Shown: positions 35,834 through 44,201 of the stretch, one piece after another
How positions within the stretch are numbered: position 1 is the stretch's first letter
Layout of the letters: each line of letters opens with the position of its first letter
The notes under the pieces: generated by a model
The model's database searches: none
Seen by the model: the letters and a program-made list of their open reading frames with translations, nothing else
What the model was told of the DNA's origin: nothing
Made by a program: the position numbers and the translations under genes
NCBI RefSeq assembly: GCF_041320595.1
Contig: NZ_CP166625.1
Span: 3,594,001 to 3,658,000, forward strand
Origin: Pleomorphomonas sp. PLEO
Lineage (GTDB): Bacteria > Pseudomonadota > Alphaproteobacteria > Rhizobiales > Pleomorphomonadaceae
Reading direction: 5' to 3'
DNA: 64,000 bases

Positions 35834-35847
35834 TGTGACACCGATGT
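35834..35847 (-). promoter_or_regulatory. LacI-type operator upstream of the LacI gene
   Basis: TGACACCGATGTCA is a near-perfect palindrome with the central CG typical of LacI-family operators. It lies 57 bp from the TTG start, compatible with autorepression. Confidence 0.5.
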
Positions 35848-35902
35848 CAACTAAGTACCAAACAAAGACCTCAGGCTGTTTATACCTAGAACTCCGGGAT
35901 AT

Positions 35903-35938
35903 GCCCTGATTTACTGTCCGTACGGACAGCTCCAGGGC
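35903..35938. repeat. Nested inverted repeats between LacI and era
   Basis: A perfect 16-bp palindrome, CTGTCCGTACGGACAG (35914-35929), is flanked by GCCCTG (35903-35908) and CAGGGC (35933-35938). It may be a terminator-like structure at the end of the era transcript or an operator. No T-run is seen. Confidence 0.45.
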
Positions 35939-36046
35939 AGCTTTGGCCCCGCTAAAGACAAGCACAAGACAGGAGGCAAACGTGACAGACGGCAGGGAGG
36001 TGAGTGCGTGAGCGAGGGCCCGACCAGCGCGCCCTGCTCTCCGCCG

Positions 36047-36973
36047 TCAGTGCCTGGGGAAATTCAGCCCCATCTCGCGATAGCGCTCGGGATCATCGGC
36101 CCAGTTCTCACGCACCTTGACGTAGATGAACAGGTGGACCGGCCGTTCCAGGATATCCGTCAGCTCTTTGCGGGCGGCCATCGAGATGGCCTTTACGGTC
36201 TCACCGCCCTTGCCGAGTACAATCTTCTTCTGGCTTTCGCGTTCGACGAAGATGGTCTGTTCGATGCGCGCGGAACCGTCCTTCTGGTCCTTCCACTGAT
36301 CGGTCTCAACGGTCGAGGAATAGGGCAGCTCGTCGTGGAGGCGCAGGAACACCTTCTCGCGGGTTATCTCGGCAGCCAGCATGCGCATTGGCAGGTCGGA
36401 GAGCTGGTCCTCCGGATAGAGCCACGGCCCTTCCGGCACATGCGACGCCAGATGCGCAAGAAGGTCGGCGGTACCGGAACCGTTCAGGGCCGAAACCATG
36501 AAGGTAGCTTCAAAGCCAACGCGAGCATTGAGGTCGGCGGCAAGCGCCAGAAGGCTGTCACGCTTCACCGTGTCGATCTTGTTGAGGATCAGCACCTTGG
36601 GATGCCGGAGCTCACCGAGCTTATCGACGACCTGCGTTACCTCCTCCACCAAACCGCGTTTGGCGTCGACCAGCAGACAGATCACGTCGGCGTCGGCAGC
36701 CCCGGACCAGGCGGTGTCCACCATCGCCCGGTCGAGCCGGCGCTTGGGTGCGAAAATGCCTGGCGTGTCGACAAAGACCACCTGCGACGAACCGTGCATG
36801 GCAATGCCGCGCATGATGGCGCGCGTCGTCTGCACCTTGTGGCTGACGATCGACACCTTGGCCCCGACCAGACAGTTGAGCAGCGTCGATTTGCCGGCGT
36901 TGGGAACGCCGATCAGCGCAACGAAGCCGGCGCGGGTGGGCATGTCAGCGGATATGGCGGATTCGTCGGTCAT
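36047..36973 (-). CDS. era: GTPase Era
   Basis: The 308-residue protein has the Era GTPase domain: G1 GVPNAGKST, G2 region SHKVQTTRAIMRG, G3 DTPG, G4 NKID and G5 VSALNG. A C-terminal KH domain (KIVLGKGGETVKAISMAARK) binds 16S rRNA. Era is needed for 30S assembly. I chose MTDESAISAD at 36973, with a GGAGAGAG site. It is the last gene of the rsh-acpS-lepB-rnc-era cluster, 190 bp after rnc. Confidence 0.96.
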   Translation of the reverse strand: MTDESAISADMPTRAGFVALIGVPNAGKSTLLNCLVGAKVSIVSHKVQTTRAIMRGIAMHGSSQVVFVDTPGIFAPKRRLDRAMVDTAWSGAADADVICLLVDAKRGLVEEVTQVVDKLGELRHPKVLILNKIDTVKRDSLLALAADLNARVGFEATFMVSALNGSGTADLLAHLASHVPEGPWLYPEDQLSDLPMRMLAAEITREKVFLRLHDELPYSSTVETDQWKDQKDGSARIEQTIFVERESQKKIVLGKGGETVKAISMAARKELTDILERPVHLFIYVKVRENWADDPERYREMGLNFPRH

Positions 36974-37163
36974 CGCGTCTCTCTCCGGAGGCGGAAGGGT
37001 GGCCAAGATTATGTCATTCCTTTCGAACTGGATAGCGGATCTACGGCGGGTTGTGCCGCTTAAGTAGAGAATAGGTAGAGGTCGAAGCGCACGCCCTTCC
37101 CCAAATCTCTGGACGGGGTTGTGGCGGGATATTTCGAGATGGCGTCGCAGGCTGTTGTTTCAC

Positions 37164-37859
37164 TCACCCTGCCCGCGTGACCAGCGCCTCAGCGGCGGCG
37201 GCTTGTTCGGCGTCGCGCTTCGACTTGCCCTGCCCTTCACCGGCGGACTCACCGTCGATGGTAACGATGACGCGGAACGTCGGGGCGTGATCGGGCCCGG
37301 AACGCTCGACGATCGTATAGTTGGGAAGCCCTTGCCCGCGCCCCTGCGCCCACTCTTGCAGCAGCGTCTTGGAATCGCGCAGGGAGCCCGAGAGGCTTTC
37401 CATGCGAGGTTTCCAGTTGCGCAAGACAAAATCCTTTGCCGCGTCGAAGCCACCATCGAGGTAGATCGCCGCGATAACTGCTTCGGCTACGTCGCCAAGG
37501 ATCGCCTCCTTGCGGCGACCACCCGACTGACGCTCGCCAGCGCCGAGCCTTAACACCGAGCCAAGATCGAGATCTGTCGCCACCTCGGCACATGTCTCGC
37601 GGCGAACCAACTGATTGAGGCGTCGGGCGAGGTCGCCCTCCTCTTCCCTCGGATAGGTGGTGAACAGCATTTCTGCCACCACCAGCGCCAGCACGCGGTC
37701 ACCCAGGAACTCGTGGCGCTGATAGCTCTCATGCGCCACTTGATCGCCTGGTACGGCGCTACGGTGGGTGAGCGCGCGTAAAAGACCGGCGCGATCCTGG
37801 AAACGATACTGGAGGCGCCCTTCGAGCGCCTCCAGGATTTGTGCCTGATGATTATTCAT
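37164..37859 (-). CDS. rnc: Ribonuclease III
   Basis: The 231-residue enzyme cleaves double-stranded RNA for rRNA maturation and regulation. The RNase III signature ESYQRHEFLGDRVLALVVAE holds the catalytic acidic residues, with GDVAEAVIAAIYLDGG as the second acidic motif. The C-terminal dsRNA-binding domain ends GEGQGKSKRDAEQAAAAEAL. It starts 3 bp after the lepB stop, so translation is tightly linked. Confidence 0.97.
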   Translation of the reverse strand: MNNHQAQILEALEGRLQYRFQDRAGLLRALTHRSAVPGDQVAHESYQRHEFLGDRVLALVVAEMLFTTYPREEEGDLARRLNQLVRRETCAEVATDLDLGSVLRLGAGERQSGGRRKEAILGDVAEAVIAAIYLDGGFDAAKDFVLRNWKPRMESLSGSLRDSKTLLQEWAQGRGQGLPNYTIVERSGPDHAPTFRVIVTIDGESAGEGQGKSKRDAEQAAAAEALVTRAG

Positions 37860-37862
37860 AGA

Positions 37863-38618
37863 TCAGTTCAGCATCGAAAGCATGCGGTCGACGCGGACCG
37901 TCCACGGCCACGTCCAGAACATCCAGGGCTTGGCACTTTCGTCGATGGAGAAGAAAATGACCTGCGCCTTGCCAACCAGATGATCGAACGGCACGTAGCC
38001 CACCCCGGAGCCGTCGATGCGACTGTCAGCGGAGTTGTCGCGGTTGTCGCCCATCATGAAATAATGGCCCGGCGGCACTTCGAATTCGCGGGTATCGTCA
38101 CCGGCTGTCGTACCCATGTCGAGCGTGTCATAGGAGACTCCGTTCGGCAGCGTTTCGCGCCAGACCTGCGCCTTGATGTCATTACCGAAAGGCCCCTTTT
38201 CGGCGAATTCCCCGGTGTGTTCGCGCTTGACCGGCTGGTCGTTGATATAGAGCACGCCACCCTTCATCTGAACCTTGTCGCCAGGCAGACCGATGACGCG
38301 CTTGATATAGTCGGTCGAATGGTCGGCTGGCAGCTTGAAGACGACGATGTCGCCGGCCTTGGGCGCGCTCGCCCAGATGCGACCTTCAAAAGGCGCGAGG
38401 CCGAAGGGGAAGGAATACTTGCTGTAGCCGTAGGAGTATTTCGAAACGAACAGGTAGTCGCCAATGAGCAGCGTGTGCATCATCGAGCCTGACGGGATCG
38501 AAAAAGGCTGGAACAGAAAGGTGCGCACAACGAGCGCGAGAAGTAATGCTTCGACGATCACTTTGATCGTCTCCCAGATGCCGTCCTTGGATTCCGCGCT
38601 CTGTTTGGTCGCCGACAT
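37863..38618 (-). CDS. lepB: Signal peptidase I
   Basis: The 251-residue inner-membrane protease removes Sec signal peptides. After one N-terminal transmembrane helix (VEALLLALVVRTFLFQPF), the catalytic Ser lies in IPSGSMMHTLLIGD and the Lys in YIKRVIGLPGDKVQM; the C-terminal box D is GDNRDNSADSR. An AAGGGCGG site precedes the ATG at 38618. It is followed directly by rnc. Confidence 0.96.
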   Translation of the reverse strand: MSATKQSAESKDGIWETIKVIVEALLLALVVRTFLFQPFSIPSGSMMHTLLIGDYLFVSKYSYGYSKYSFPFGLAPFEGRIWASAPKAGDIVVFKLPADHSTDYIKRVIGLPGDKVQMKGGVLYINDQPVKREHTGEFAEKGPFGNDIKAQVWRETLPNGVSYDTLDMGTTAGDDTREFEVPPGHYFMMGDNRDNSADSRIDGSGVGYVPFDHLVGKAQVIFFSIDESAKPWMFWTWPWTVRVDRMLSMLN

Positions 38619-38762
38619 GTGGCCGCCCTTCAATCGGAGTCTGATCCCGAACCCCTGTCGGCCAAAGCGACCGATCCGCGGCAGCTCGGACCTTGGCGCC
38701 TTTTATCGGAGCGGCACCGGAGACGCAACGAAAAGCCGAAAAGCAAGCCGAATTGTGGCGGA

Positions 38763-39182
38763 TCAAGCACCACTTCCCGGCCAGTCCGCTGGCCAAGCGG
38801 AGATTACGACGAAGGCCTGCGCCAGAGGATAGTCGTCGGTGATGGTGACATCGATGCGCGGAACAAGCCCTTTTGGGGTCAATGCGGCAAGGCGCGCCGC
38901 CGCCGAGCCCTGGAGACGCATGGTCGGCTGTCCTGTCACTAGGTTGACGACCCCCATCTCGCGCCAGTTGACCCCCATACGGATGCCTGTACCTAGCGCT
39001 TTGGAGCAGGCCTCCTTGGCCGCGAACCGCTTGGCATAGGACGCTGCGCGATTGGCCCGGCGATCGGACCTCTCGCGTTCGACATCGGTGAATACCCGCC
39101 GGACGAAACGCTCGCCAAAGCGTTCCAGCGTCTTCTCGACGCGGCGAATATCGATAAGGTCGGAGCCGATACCTATGATCAT
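38763..39182 (-). CDS. acpS: Holo-[acyl-carrier-protein] synthase
   Basis: The 139-residue phosphopantetheinyl transferase activates ACP for lipid synthesis. It shows the N-terminal [20 protein letters not shown] Mg-binding motif and the [15 protein letters not shown] signature. It lies 3 bp after the rsh stop and about 145 bp ahead of lepB. The usual pdxJ or pyrE genes found in some relatives are absent here. Confidence 0.95.
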   Translation of the reverse strand: MIIGIGSDLIDIRRVEKTLERFGERFVRRVFTDVERERSDRRANRAASYAKRFAAKEACSKALGTGIRMGVNWREMGVVNLVTGQPTMRLQGSAAARLAALTPKGLVPRIDVTITDDYPLAQAFVVISAWPADWPGSGA

Positions 39183-39185
39183 GGC

Positions 39186-41396
39186 TTACCCGTTGACGCG
39201 TTCGACCTTGCTGACATTCGTCAGCACGCGCAGCTCGTTGAGGATCTGCGTCAGATGCTTGATGTCCCAAACTTCAAGGTCGACGACGATCTCGTGGAAA
39301 TCGGGCGTGCGTCGCGCCATTCCGATGTTGTCGATGTTGCCGTCGCCGTCGGAGATCGCCTTGGCAATGCGAGCGAGCGAGCCGGGCTCGTTGAACGACT
39401 GAATGGAGATGCGGGCCGGAAAGCGGATCGGATCCTCGCTATCAATGTCCCAGCGCACATCTAACCAACGATCGGGCTTGTCCTCGAAGGCGATCAGCGC
39501 CGGCGACTGGATCGGATAGATGGTGATGCCGATGTCCGGCTCGACGATACCGACGATGCGATCGCCGGGCACAGCGCCGCCATCGGGTGCAAAGCGCACC
39601 GGCAGATCAGCCGCGACGGTACGAATCGGCAGTCCATGGGCGCGGATCGAATCGGAATCGCCATGAAACTTGATGCCCGCTTGGGCGGCAAACGAGAACC
39701 AGCCACCTTCCTGCCGTTGCGCTGACGTCTGCCTAGCCGCCCGCTCCTCGCGATAATCGGGGAAGCAGGCCTTGAGCACATCGGCCGATGGAACCTCCGC
39801 ACGCCCGACAGCGGCGAGCAGATCCGGCACAGTCGGCTGCGACAAGCGGGGCAGCGCCTGCTCGAGCAACGCATCGGTAAGCTCACGACCTTCGCGCGAA
39901 AACACGCTTTCGAGGACCTGACGGCCGAGTGAGGCAAACTGCTTGCGTGTCGCCTCGCGTGTGGCGCGGCGGATGGCGGCGCGCGCCTTGCCCGTGACGG
40001 CAATGGTCTCCCAAGTCGGTGGCGGCACCTGAGCCTTGGAGCGGATGATCTCCACCTCGTCGCCGTTTTTCAGTTCGGTTACCAGCGGAGTGATGCGGCC
40101 GTTGATCTTGCAGCCGACGCACGTGTTGCCGATGTTGGTGTGAACGGCGTAGGCGAAGTCGATCGGGGTCGCGCCGCGTGGCAGGGCAATCAGCAGCCCC
40201 TTGGGCGTGAAGCAAAACACCTGATCCTGGAAAAGCTCGAGCTTGGTGTTTTCCAGGAACTCCTCGGGGCTCGCCCCCTCAGACAGCGCTTCGACGGTCT
40301 GACGCAGCCAAGCATAGGCAGCCGTATCGTCGGCGAGCTGCGGCAGGTGGCCACTCTCGCTGATCTTGTCCTTGTAGAGGGCGTGCGCGGCGATGCCGTA
40401 CTCGTTGACCTGCTGCATCCCATGTGTACGGAACTGCAGCTCGACACGCTGGCGATGAGGCCCGACCACGGTGGTATGCAGCGATTTGTAGCCGTTCGGC
40501 TTGGGTGTCGAGATATAGTCCTTGAAGCGGCCCGGCACCGTTCGCCAGAGCTGATGGACGACACCGAGCGCTCGATAGCAGGTATCGACATCATCCACGA
40601 GCACACGGAACCCATAGATGTCGCTGAGCTGTTCGAAGCCGAGCTGCTTGTCGATCATTTTGCGGAAGATCGAATAGGGTTGTTTGCGCCGCCCCTTGAC
40701 GGTGGCGACGATGCCGCGCGACTCCAGGTTTTCCCGAAGTTCTTTTTCAATATCGGCGATGAGGTCCTTCTGCAGCGCCTCCATTTCATCAAGGCGCGCC
40801 TTGATGGCACTGAAAGCGTCGGGGTGCAGCGTCTTGAAGGCGATGTCCTCAAGTTCATCGCGCATATCCTGCATGCCCATTCGACCGGCGAGCGGCGCAT
40901 AGATCTCCATCGTCTCCTCGGCGATGCGGCCGCGCTTGCTTTCAGGTGCAAAGTGCAGGGTCCGCATGTTGTGAAGACGATCGGCAAGTTTTACGAGGAG
41001 AACACGCAAGTCCTCTGCGATGGCCAGCAGCAGCTTTCGGAGATTCTCCGCCTGCGCGGTACGCTTCGACACGAGATCCAATTTCTGGAGCTTGGTGAGC
41101 CCCTCGACCAACTGGCCGATTTCGACGCCAAACAGCTGGTCTATCTCCTGCCGCGTGGCGTCAGTGTCTTCGATCGTGTCGTGCAGAAGAGCTATGACAA
41201 TGGTCGCATCGTCCACCTTGAGATCGGTGAGAATGGCCGCGACCTCTAGGGGATGCGAAAAATAGGGATCACCCGAGTCACGCTTCTGCGTGCCATGCTT
41301 CTGCATAGCGTAAACATAGGCGCGGTTAAGCAGCCCCTCGTCGCAATTGGGGTTGTAACGCTGCACCCTTTCGACGAGTTCGTACTGCCGCATCAT
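39186..41396 (-). CDS. rsh: Bifunctional (p)ppGpp synthetase/hydrolase Rsh
   Basis: This 736-residue RelA/SpoT homologue makes and degrades the alarmone (p)ppGpp. The HD hydrolase domain is intact (YFSHPLEVAAILTDL, ALLHDTIEDT), followed by the synthetase domain (GRRKQPYSIFRKM, DIYGFRVLVDDVDTCYRALG), a TGS domain (VFCFTPKGLLIALPRGATPI then DFAYAVHTNIG) and a C-terminal ACT domain. Alphaproteobacteria generally carry this single long Rsh. Two adjacent ATG codons at 41396 and 41393 are both possible starts. It follows rpoZ after 212 bp containing a terminator. Confidence 0.97.
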   Translation of the reverse strand: MMRQYELVERVQRYNPNCDEGLLNRAYVYAMQKHGTQKRDSGDPYFSHPLEVAAILTDLKVDDATIVIALLHDTIEDTDATRQEIDQLFGVEIGQLVEGLTKLQKLDLVSKRTAQAENLRKLLLAIAEDLRVLLVKLADRLHNMRTLHFAPESKRGRIAEETMEIYAPLAGRMGMQDMRDELEDIAFKTLHPDAFSAIKARLDEMEALQKDLIADIEKELRENLESRGIVATVKGRRKQPYSIFRKMIDKQLGFEQLSDIYGFRVLVDDVDTCYRALGVVHQLWRTVPGRFKDYISTPKPNGYKSLHTTVVGPHRQRVELQFRTHGMQQVNEYGIAAHALYKDKISESGHLPQLADDTAAYAWLRQTVEALSEGASPEEFLENTKLELFQDQVFCFTPKGLLIALPRGATPIDFAYAVHTNIGNTCVGCKINGRITPLVTELKNGDEVEIIRSKAQVPPPTWETIAVTGKARAAIRRATREATRKQFASLGRQVLESVFSREGRELTDALLEQALPRLSQPTVPDLLAAVGRAEVPSADVLKACFPDYREERAARQTSAQRQEGGWFSFAAQAGIKFHGDSDSIRAHGLPIRTVAADLPVRFAPDGGAVPGDRIVGIVEPDIGITIYPIQSPALIAFEDKPDRWLDVRWDIDSEDPIRFPARISIQSFNEPGSLARIAKAISDGDGNIDNIGMARRTPDFHEIVVDLEVWDIKHLTQILNELRVLTNVSKVERVNG

Positions 41397-41552
41397 CGGG
41401 GACGGTTATTCCTCTCCTTGCCGAGCACCCCGAATCCGCATCGGGTCGGCATCGAAAATCAAGCTATAGCAACACCAATTCGGAGAGTAGTTCATTCATG
41501 GCCGCACCGACGGAAAAGCGAGATGAGCCTTTTCAATCCGTTTCCGACGCAT

Positions 41553-41584
41553 GAAAACGGGCGAACCGAAACCGGTCCGCCCGT
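41553..41584 (-). terminator. Rho-independent terminator of rpoZ
   Basis: Read on the minus strand, a hairpin with outer 7-bp arms (ACGGGCG and CGCCCGT) and an inner 4-bp extension is followed by TTTT. It lies 24 bp after the rpoZ stop codon. Confidence 0.75.
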
Positions 41585-41608
41585 CAAAGCATCAGCCATG
41601 ATCGGCAA

Positions 41609-41992
41609 TCAGATCTCTTCGACCTTCTCGGGCGGGACCATGCTCTCAAGGCCGCGCAGCAGATCCTCTTCGGACATCTGATCGAAGACGATCTCATCGT
41701 CGTCGCCGCTATCGCTGGGGCCGCCCAGTAGGCCGGCCACCGGCTCCTGCTCGGGCTCGTCCACCTCAACGTATTTCTGCAGCGAGTGGATCAGATCTTC
41801 CTTGAGGTCCTGAGGAGAAATCGACGATTCCGCCACTTCTCGCAGCGAAACGACTGGATTCTTGTCGTTATCGCGATCAACCGTCAGGGGCGAACCGGAC
41901 GAGATCATGCGGGCACGATGGCTGGCCAGCAGCACCAGTTCGAAGCGGTTGTCCACCTTGTCGATGCAGTCCTCGACTGTGACGCGTGCCAT
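41609..41992 (-). CDS. rpoZ: RNA polymerase omega subunit
   Basis: The 127-residue protein begins [20 protein letters not shown], the classic RpoZ N-terminus, followed by [13 protein letters not shown]. The C-terminal acidic tail is longer than in Escherichia coli, as in other alphaproteobacteria. Omega helps assemble RNA polymerase and forms part of the ppGpp site, consistent with its place upstream of rsh. Confidence 0.96.
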   Translation of the reverse strand: MARVTVEDCIDKVDNRFELVLLASHRARMISSGSPLTVDRDNDKNPVVSLREVAESSISPQDLKEDLIHSLQKYVEVDEPEQEPVAGLLGGPSDSGDDDEIVFDQMSEEDLLRGLESMVPPEKVEEI

Positions 41993-42508
41993 AGTCCAAC
42001 TCCAGCTTCAGAAACAAATTTCGCCTGCACGAACGGCATCCCGTCCGGCAAGCGCTCAGAGAGTGCGAATTTCGCTTCCAGCAGTTTCGTCTCAAATAGC
42101 GAAACAAACCTGCCGAATTCGTATTGAAGATATGCGGAGGGCCGCCGAAAAGCAAGCGGCGATGCAAGCGAACATCCACTTCCAGCCAGTGCGAGGATCA
42201 TTTCACGCGAGCATCAAAAAGCGGTGACCGCTCCATGGTTGGTGCTAATTCGTTTGTCCATTGCATGCGTCGTTTGTCGAATTGGTACCCTTTTCTGCTA
42301 TTTTCCGTGGGAATCCATCAGAATAAAGCGTTTTAACTTGGTTGTGCCGCCGAAACTTGATAACAGGCGGGCTAATGTGCGAAATGTTGACGGGCAAAAC
42401 GAAGCGCGTTGATATCGTCTGATGAAATTTTCTTAGAGCGCGTGAACAAAAGCTCATATAAACGAAGCATTGTTAACGACCGCCGGTTGCGAGGTAAGCA
42501 AAGAACTA
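41993..42508. other. Intergenic region between rpoZ and the NYN gene
   Basis: These 516 bases separate the divergent rpoZ and NYN genes. The part from about 42240 onward is AT-richer than the surroundings. A small perfect dyad GCGAA-T-TTCGC lies at 42065-42075. I recognise no RNA gene or ORF. Confidence 0.45.
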
Positions 42509-43087
42509 ATGTTTGACGAACGCGAAAAAATAGCCCTCTTCATCGATGGTGCAAATCTTTACGCGACTGCCAAGGCCCTTGGATTTGATATTGATTATCG
42601 TAGGTTGCTAAAGGAATTCAGTGCCAAGGGATACCTTTTAAGAGCGCTGTATTATACTGCACTTGCTGAGGATCAGGAATACTCCTCCATCCGCCCATTA
42701 ATCGACTGGCTCGATTATAATGGCTATAAAGTTGTGACCAAGCCGACCAAGGAATTTTTTGATTCCACCGGCCGGCGTAAGGTCAAGGGATCGATGGATA
42801 TCGAGCTGGCAGTCGATGCCATGGAGCTATCCGAACACGTCGACCATATCGTTCTATTTTCGGGCGACGGCGATTTCCGTTCGCTGGTGGAGGCCATCCA
42901 GCGCAAAGGCCGCAAGGTTTCGGTCGTTTCTACATTGCAGACGCAGCCGGCGATGGTGGCCGACGAGTTGCGTCGCCAAGCCGATCACTTCATCGACCTG
43001 GCCAATCTTTCAACGCGCATCGGCCGCGACGCAGGCGAACGGCCGGCCCGTCCTACCGAACGGTCGGGAGCAACCGACGAGGAGTGA
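42509..43087 (+). CDS. NYN domain protein (LabA/DUF88 family), probable RNase
   Basis: The 192-residue protein is an NYN (PIN-like) domain protein. The metal-binding acidic residues are visible in ALFIDGANLY (Asp 13), SMDIELAVDAM (about 95-105) and LFSGDGDFRSLV (about 117-127). NYN proteins are predicted or proven nucleases acting on RNA. The ATG at 42509 is preferred over the in-frame TTG at 42470. The last 25 residues are disordered and Arg/Glu-rich. It stands alone. Confidence 0.9.
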   Translation: MFDEREKIALFIDGANLYATAKALGFDIDYRRLLKEFSAKGYLLRALYYTALAEDQEYSSIRPLIDWLDYNGYKVVTKPTKEFFDSTGRRKVKGSMDIELAVDAMELSEHVDHIVLFSGDGDFRSLVEAIQRKGRKVSVVSTLQTQPAMVADELRRQADHFIDLANLSTRIGRDAGERPARPTERSGATDEE

Positions 43088-43493
43088 AGCGTAAGCGCCG
43101 ATTCACACGGTTGTTCCATGCTCGAACCTGCCGATGTCTTTCTCGGAGGTCTCAAGCAAGGCGCGTAGCGCGAGCTGACTGAGCATGAGCGCCGGAAGCA
43201 ACACCGGGCGCTGCCGGGTTATGGGGACGCCATCAGCTGACGCGCGTTCGGCTTCCAAGTGTTGCAAATATACTTCCCGGACGGCTACATATTCGAGCCG
43301 CGCTGTAGCTAGCTGACTTCATTTCAGCAAGAGATATCCGTATTGGCCCGGCTCGTAGTTGTCAGCCAAGTGGAAGATTGTCGATGCAGCAACGTTCGAT
43401 TGGCGCCCAGCTAGAATACGCGCTTCCTCAAGCTACTGCCGAAATGGAGCCGCGCCTTCGCCGCCTTTGCGAACCATGAAGTCTGAGACCGGT
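43088..43493. other. Gap between the NYN and UDG genes
   Basis: This 406-base stretch has no intact gene. On the minus strand it holds the possible remnant described separately. Otherwise it offers only the upstream region of the UDG gene. Confidence 0.45.
43103..43432 (-). pseudogene. Possible gene remnant with one in-frame stop
   Basis: Read on the minus strand, one frame runs about 110 codons with a single TGA at 43319-43321. The upper part reads LEEARILAGRQSNVAASTIF then HLADNYEPGQYGYLLLK. The lower part includes TARLEYVAVREVYLQHLEAE and a VLLPALMLSQLALRALL segment, ending EHGTTV. The composition is protein-like but there is no start codon in either part. It could be a decayed gene; I recognise no family, and a resemblance to small phage packaging proteins is only a faint impression. 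Confidence 0.3.
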
Positions 43494-44174
43494 ATGCCGA
43501 AGCCTAGGATATTTGCCGAATACGAGGGACAGCCGGTCGAACCCGACCCGAACTGTGGTTTGTGCCCGCGCCTTGTCTCCTTCCGAAACGACCAGCGTCT
43601 TGCGCATCCCGATTGGTTCAACGCACCGGTTCCGACCTTCGGGGACTCCAACGCGCGCCTCCTGATCGCGGGGCTCGCCCCTGGTCTCCGCGGTGCCAAT
43701 CGTACGGGAAGGCCGTTTACCGGCGATTATGCCGGCGATCTTCTCTACGAGACCATGCTCGACTTTGGCTTTGCGAGTGGGGTCTATCGGGCAGACCCCA
43801 ACGACGGTTTCAAACTCGTCGACGCCGCCATCAGCAACGCGGTGCGTTGTGTGCCACCAGAGAACAAGCCGACAACCGACGAGATCAACACCTGTCGGCG
43901 CTTCTTTGCTGCGACAATGGCAGGCTTCTCGCGGCTTTCCGCCATCTTGGCCCTAGGCAAGATCGCCCACGACCAGCTGCTGAAGACGCTTGGGGTACCA
44001 CTTGCCCGTCACAAATTTGCCCATGGCGCCGTACACACGCTCGACTGTCTGCCCGGCGTTCGCCTTTACGACAGCTACCACTGCTCGCGATACAACACGA
44101 ACACCGGCGTGCTGACAACCGAGATGTTTCGCTCGGTCTTCGCCGCCGTACGCCGGGATCTCGACGGTCGCTGA
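43494..44174 (+). CDS. Family 5 uracil-DNA glycosylase (UDGb type)
   Basis: The roughly 226-residue protein shows the UDGb hallmarks: the Cys-containing start CGLCPRLVSFR, motif A LLIAGLAPGLRGANRTGRPF then TGDYAG, and motif B with SYHCSRYNTNTGVL. The cysteines (CGLC, VRC, DCLP) fit an iron-sulfur cluster. It removes uracil and related lesions from DNA. The start is uncertain: ATG 43494 and ATG 43476 are both in frame. Confidence 0.88.
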   Translation: MPKPRIFAEYEGQPVEPDPNCGLCPRLVSFRNDQRLAHPDWFNAPVPTFGDSNARLLIAGLAPGLRGANRTGRPFTGDYAGDLLYETMLDFGFASGVYRADPNDGFKLVDAAISNAVRCVPPENKPTTDEINTCRRFFAATMAGFSRLSAILALGKIAHDQLLKTLGVPLARHKFAHGAVHTLDCLPGVRLYDSYHCSRYNTNTGVLTTEMFRSVFAAVRRDLDGR

Positions 44175-44201
44175 GCGCTCGTGTCAGGCGGCTAGCCGCC
44201 C

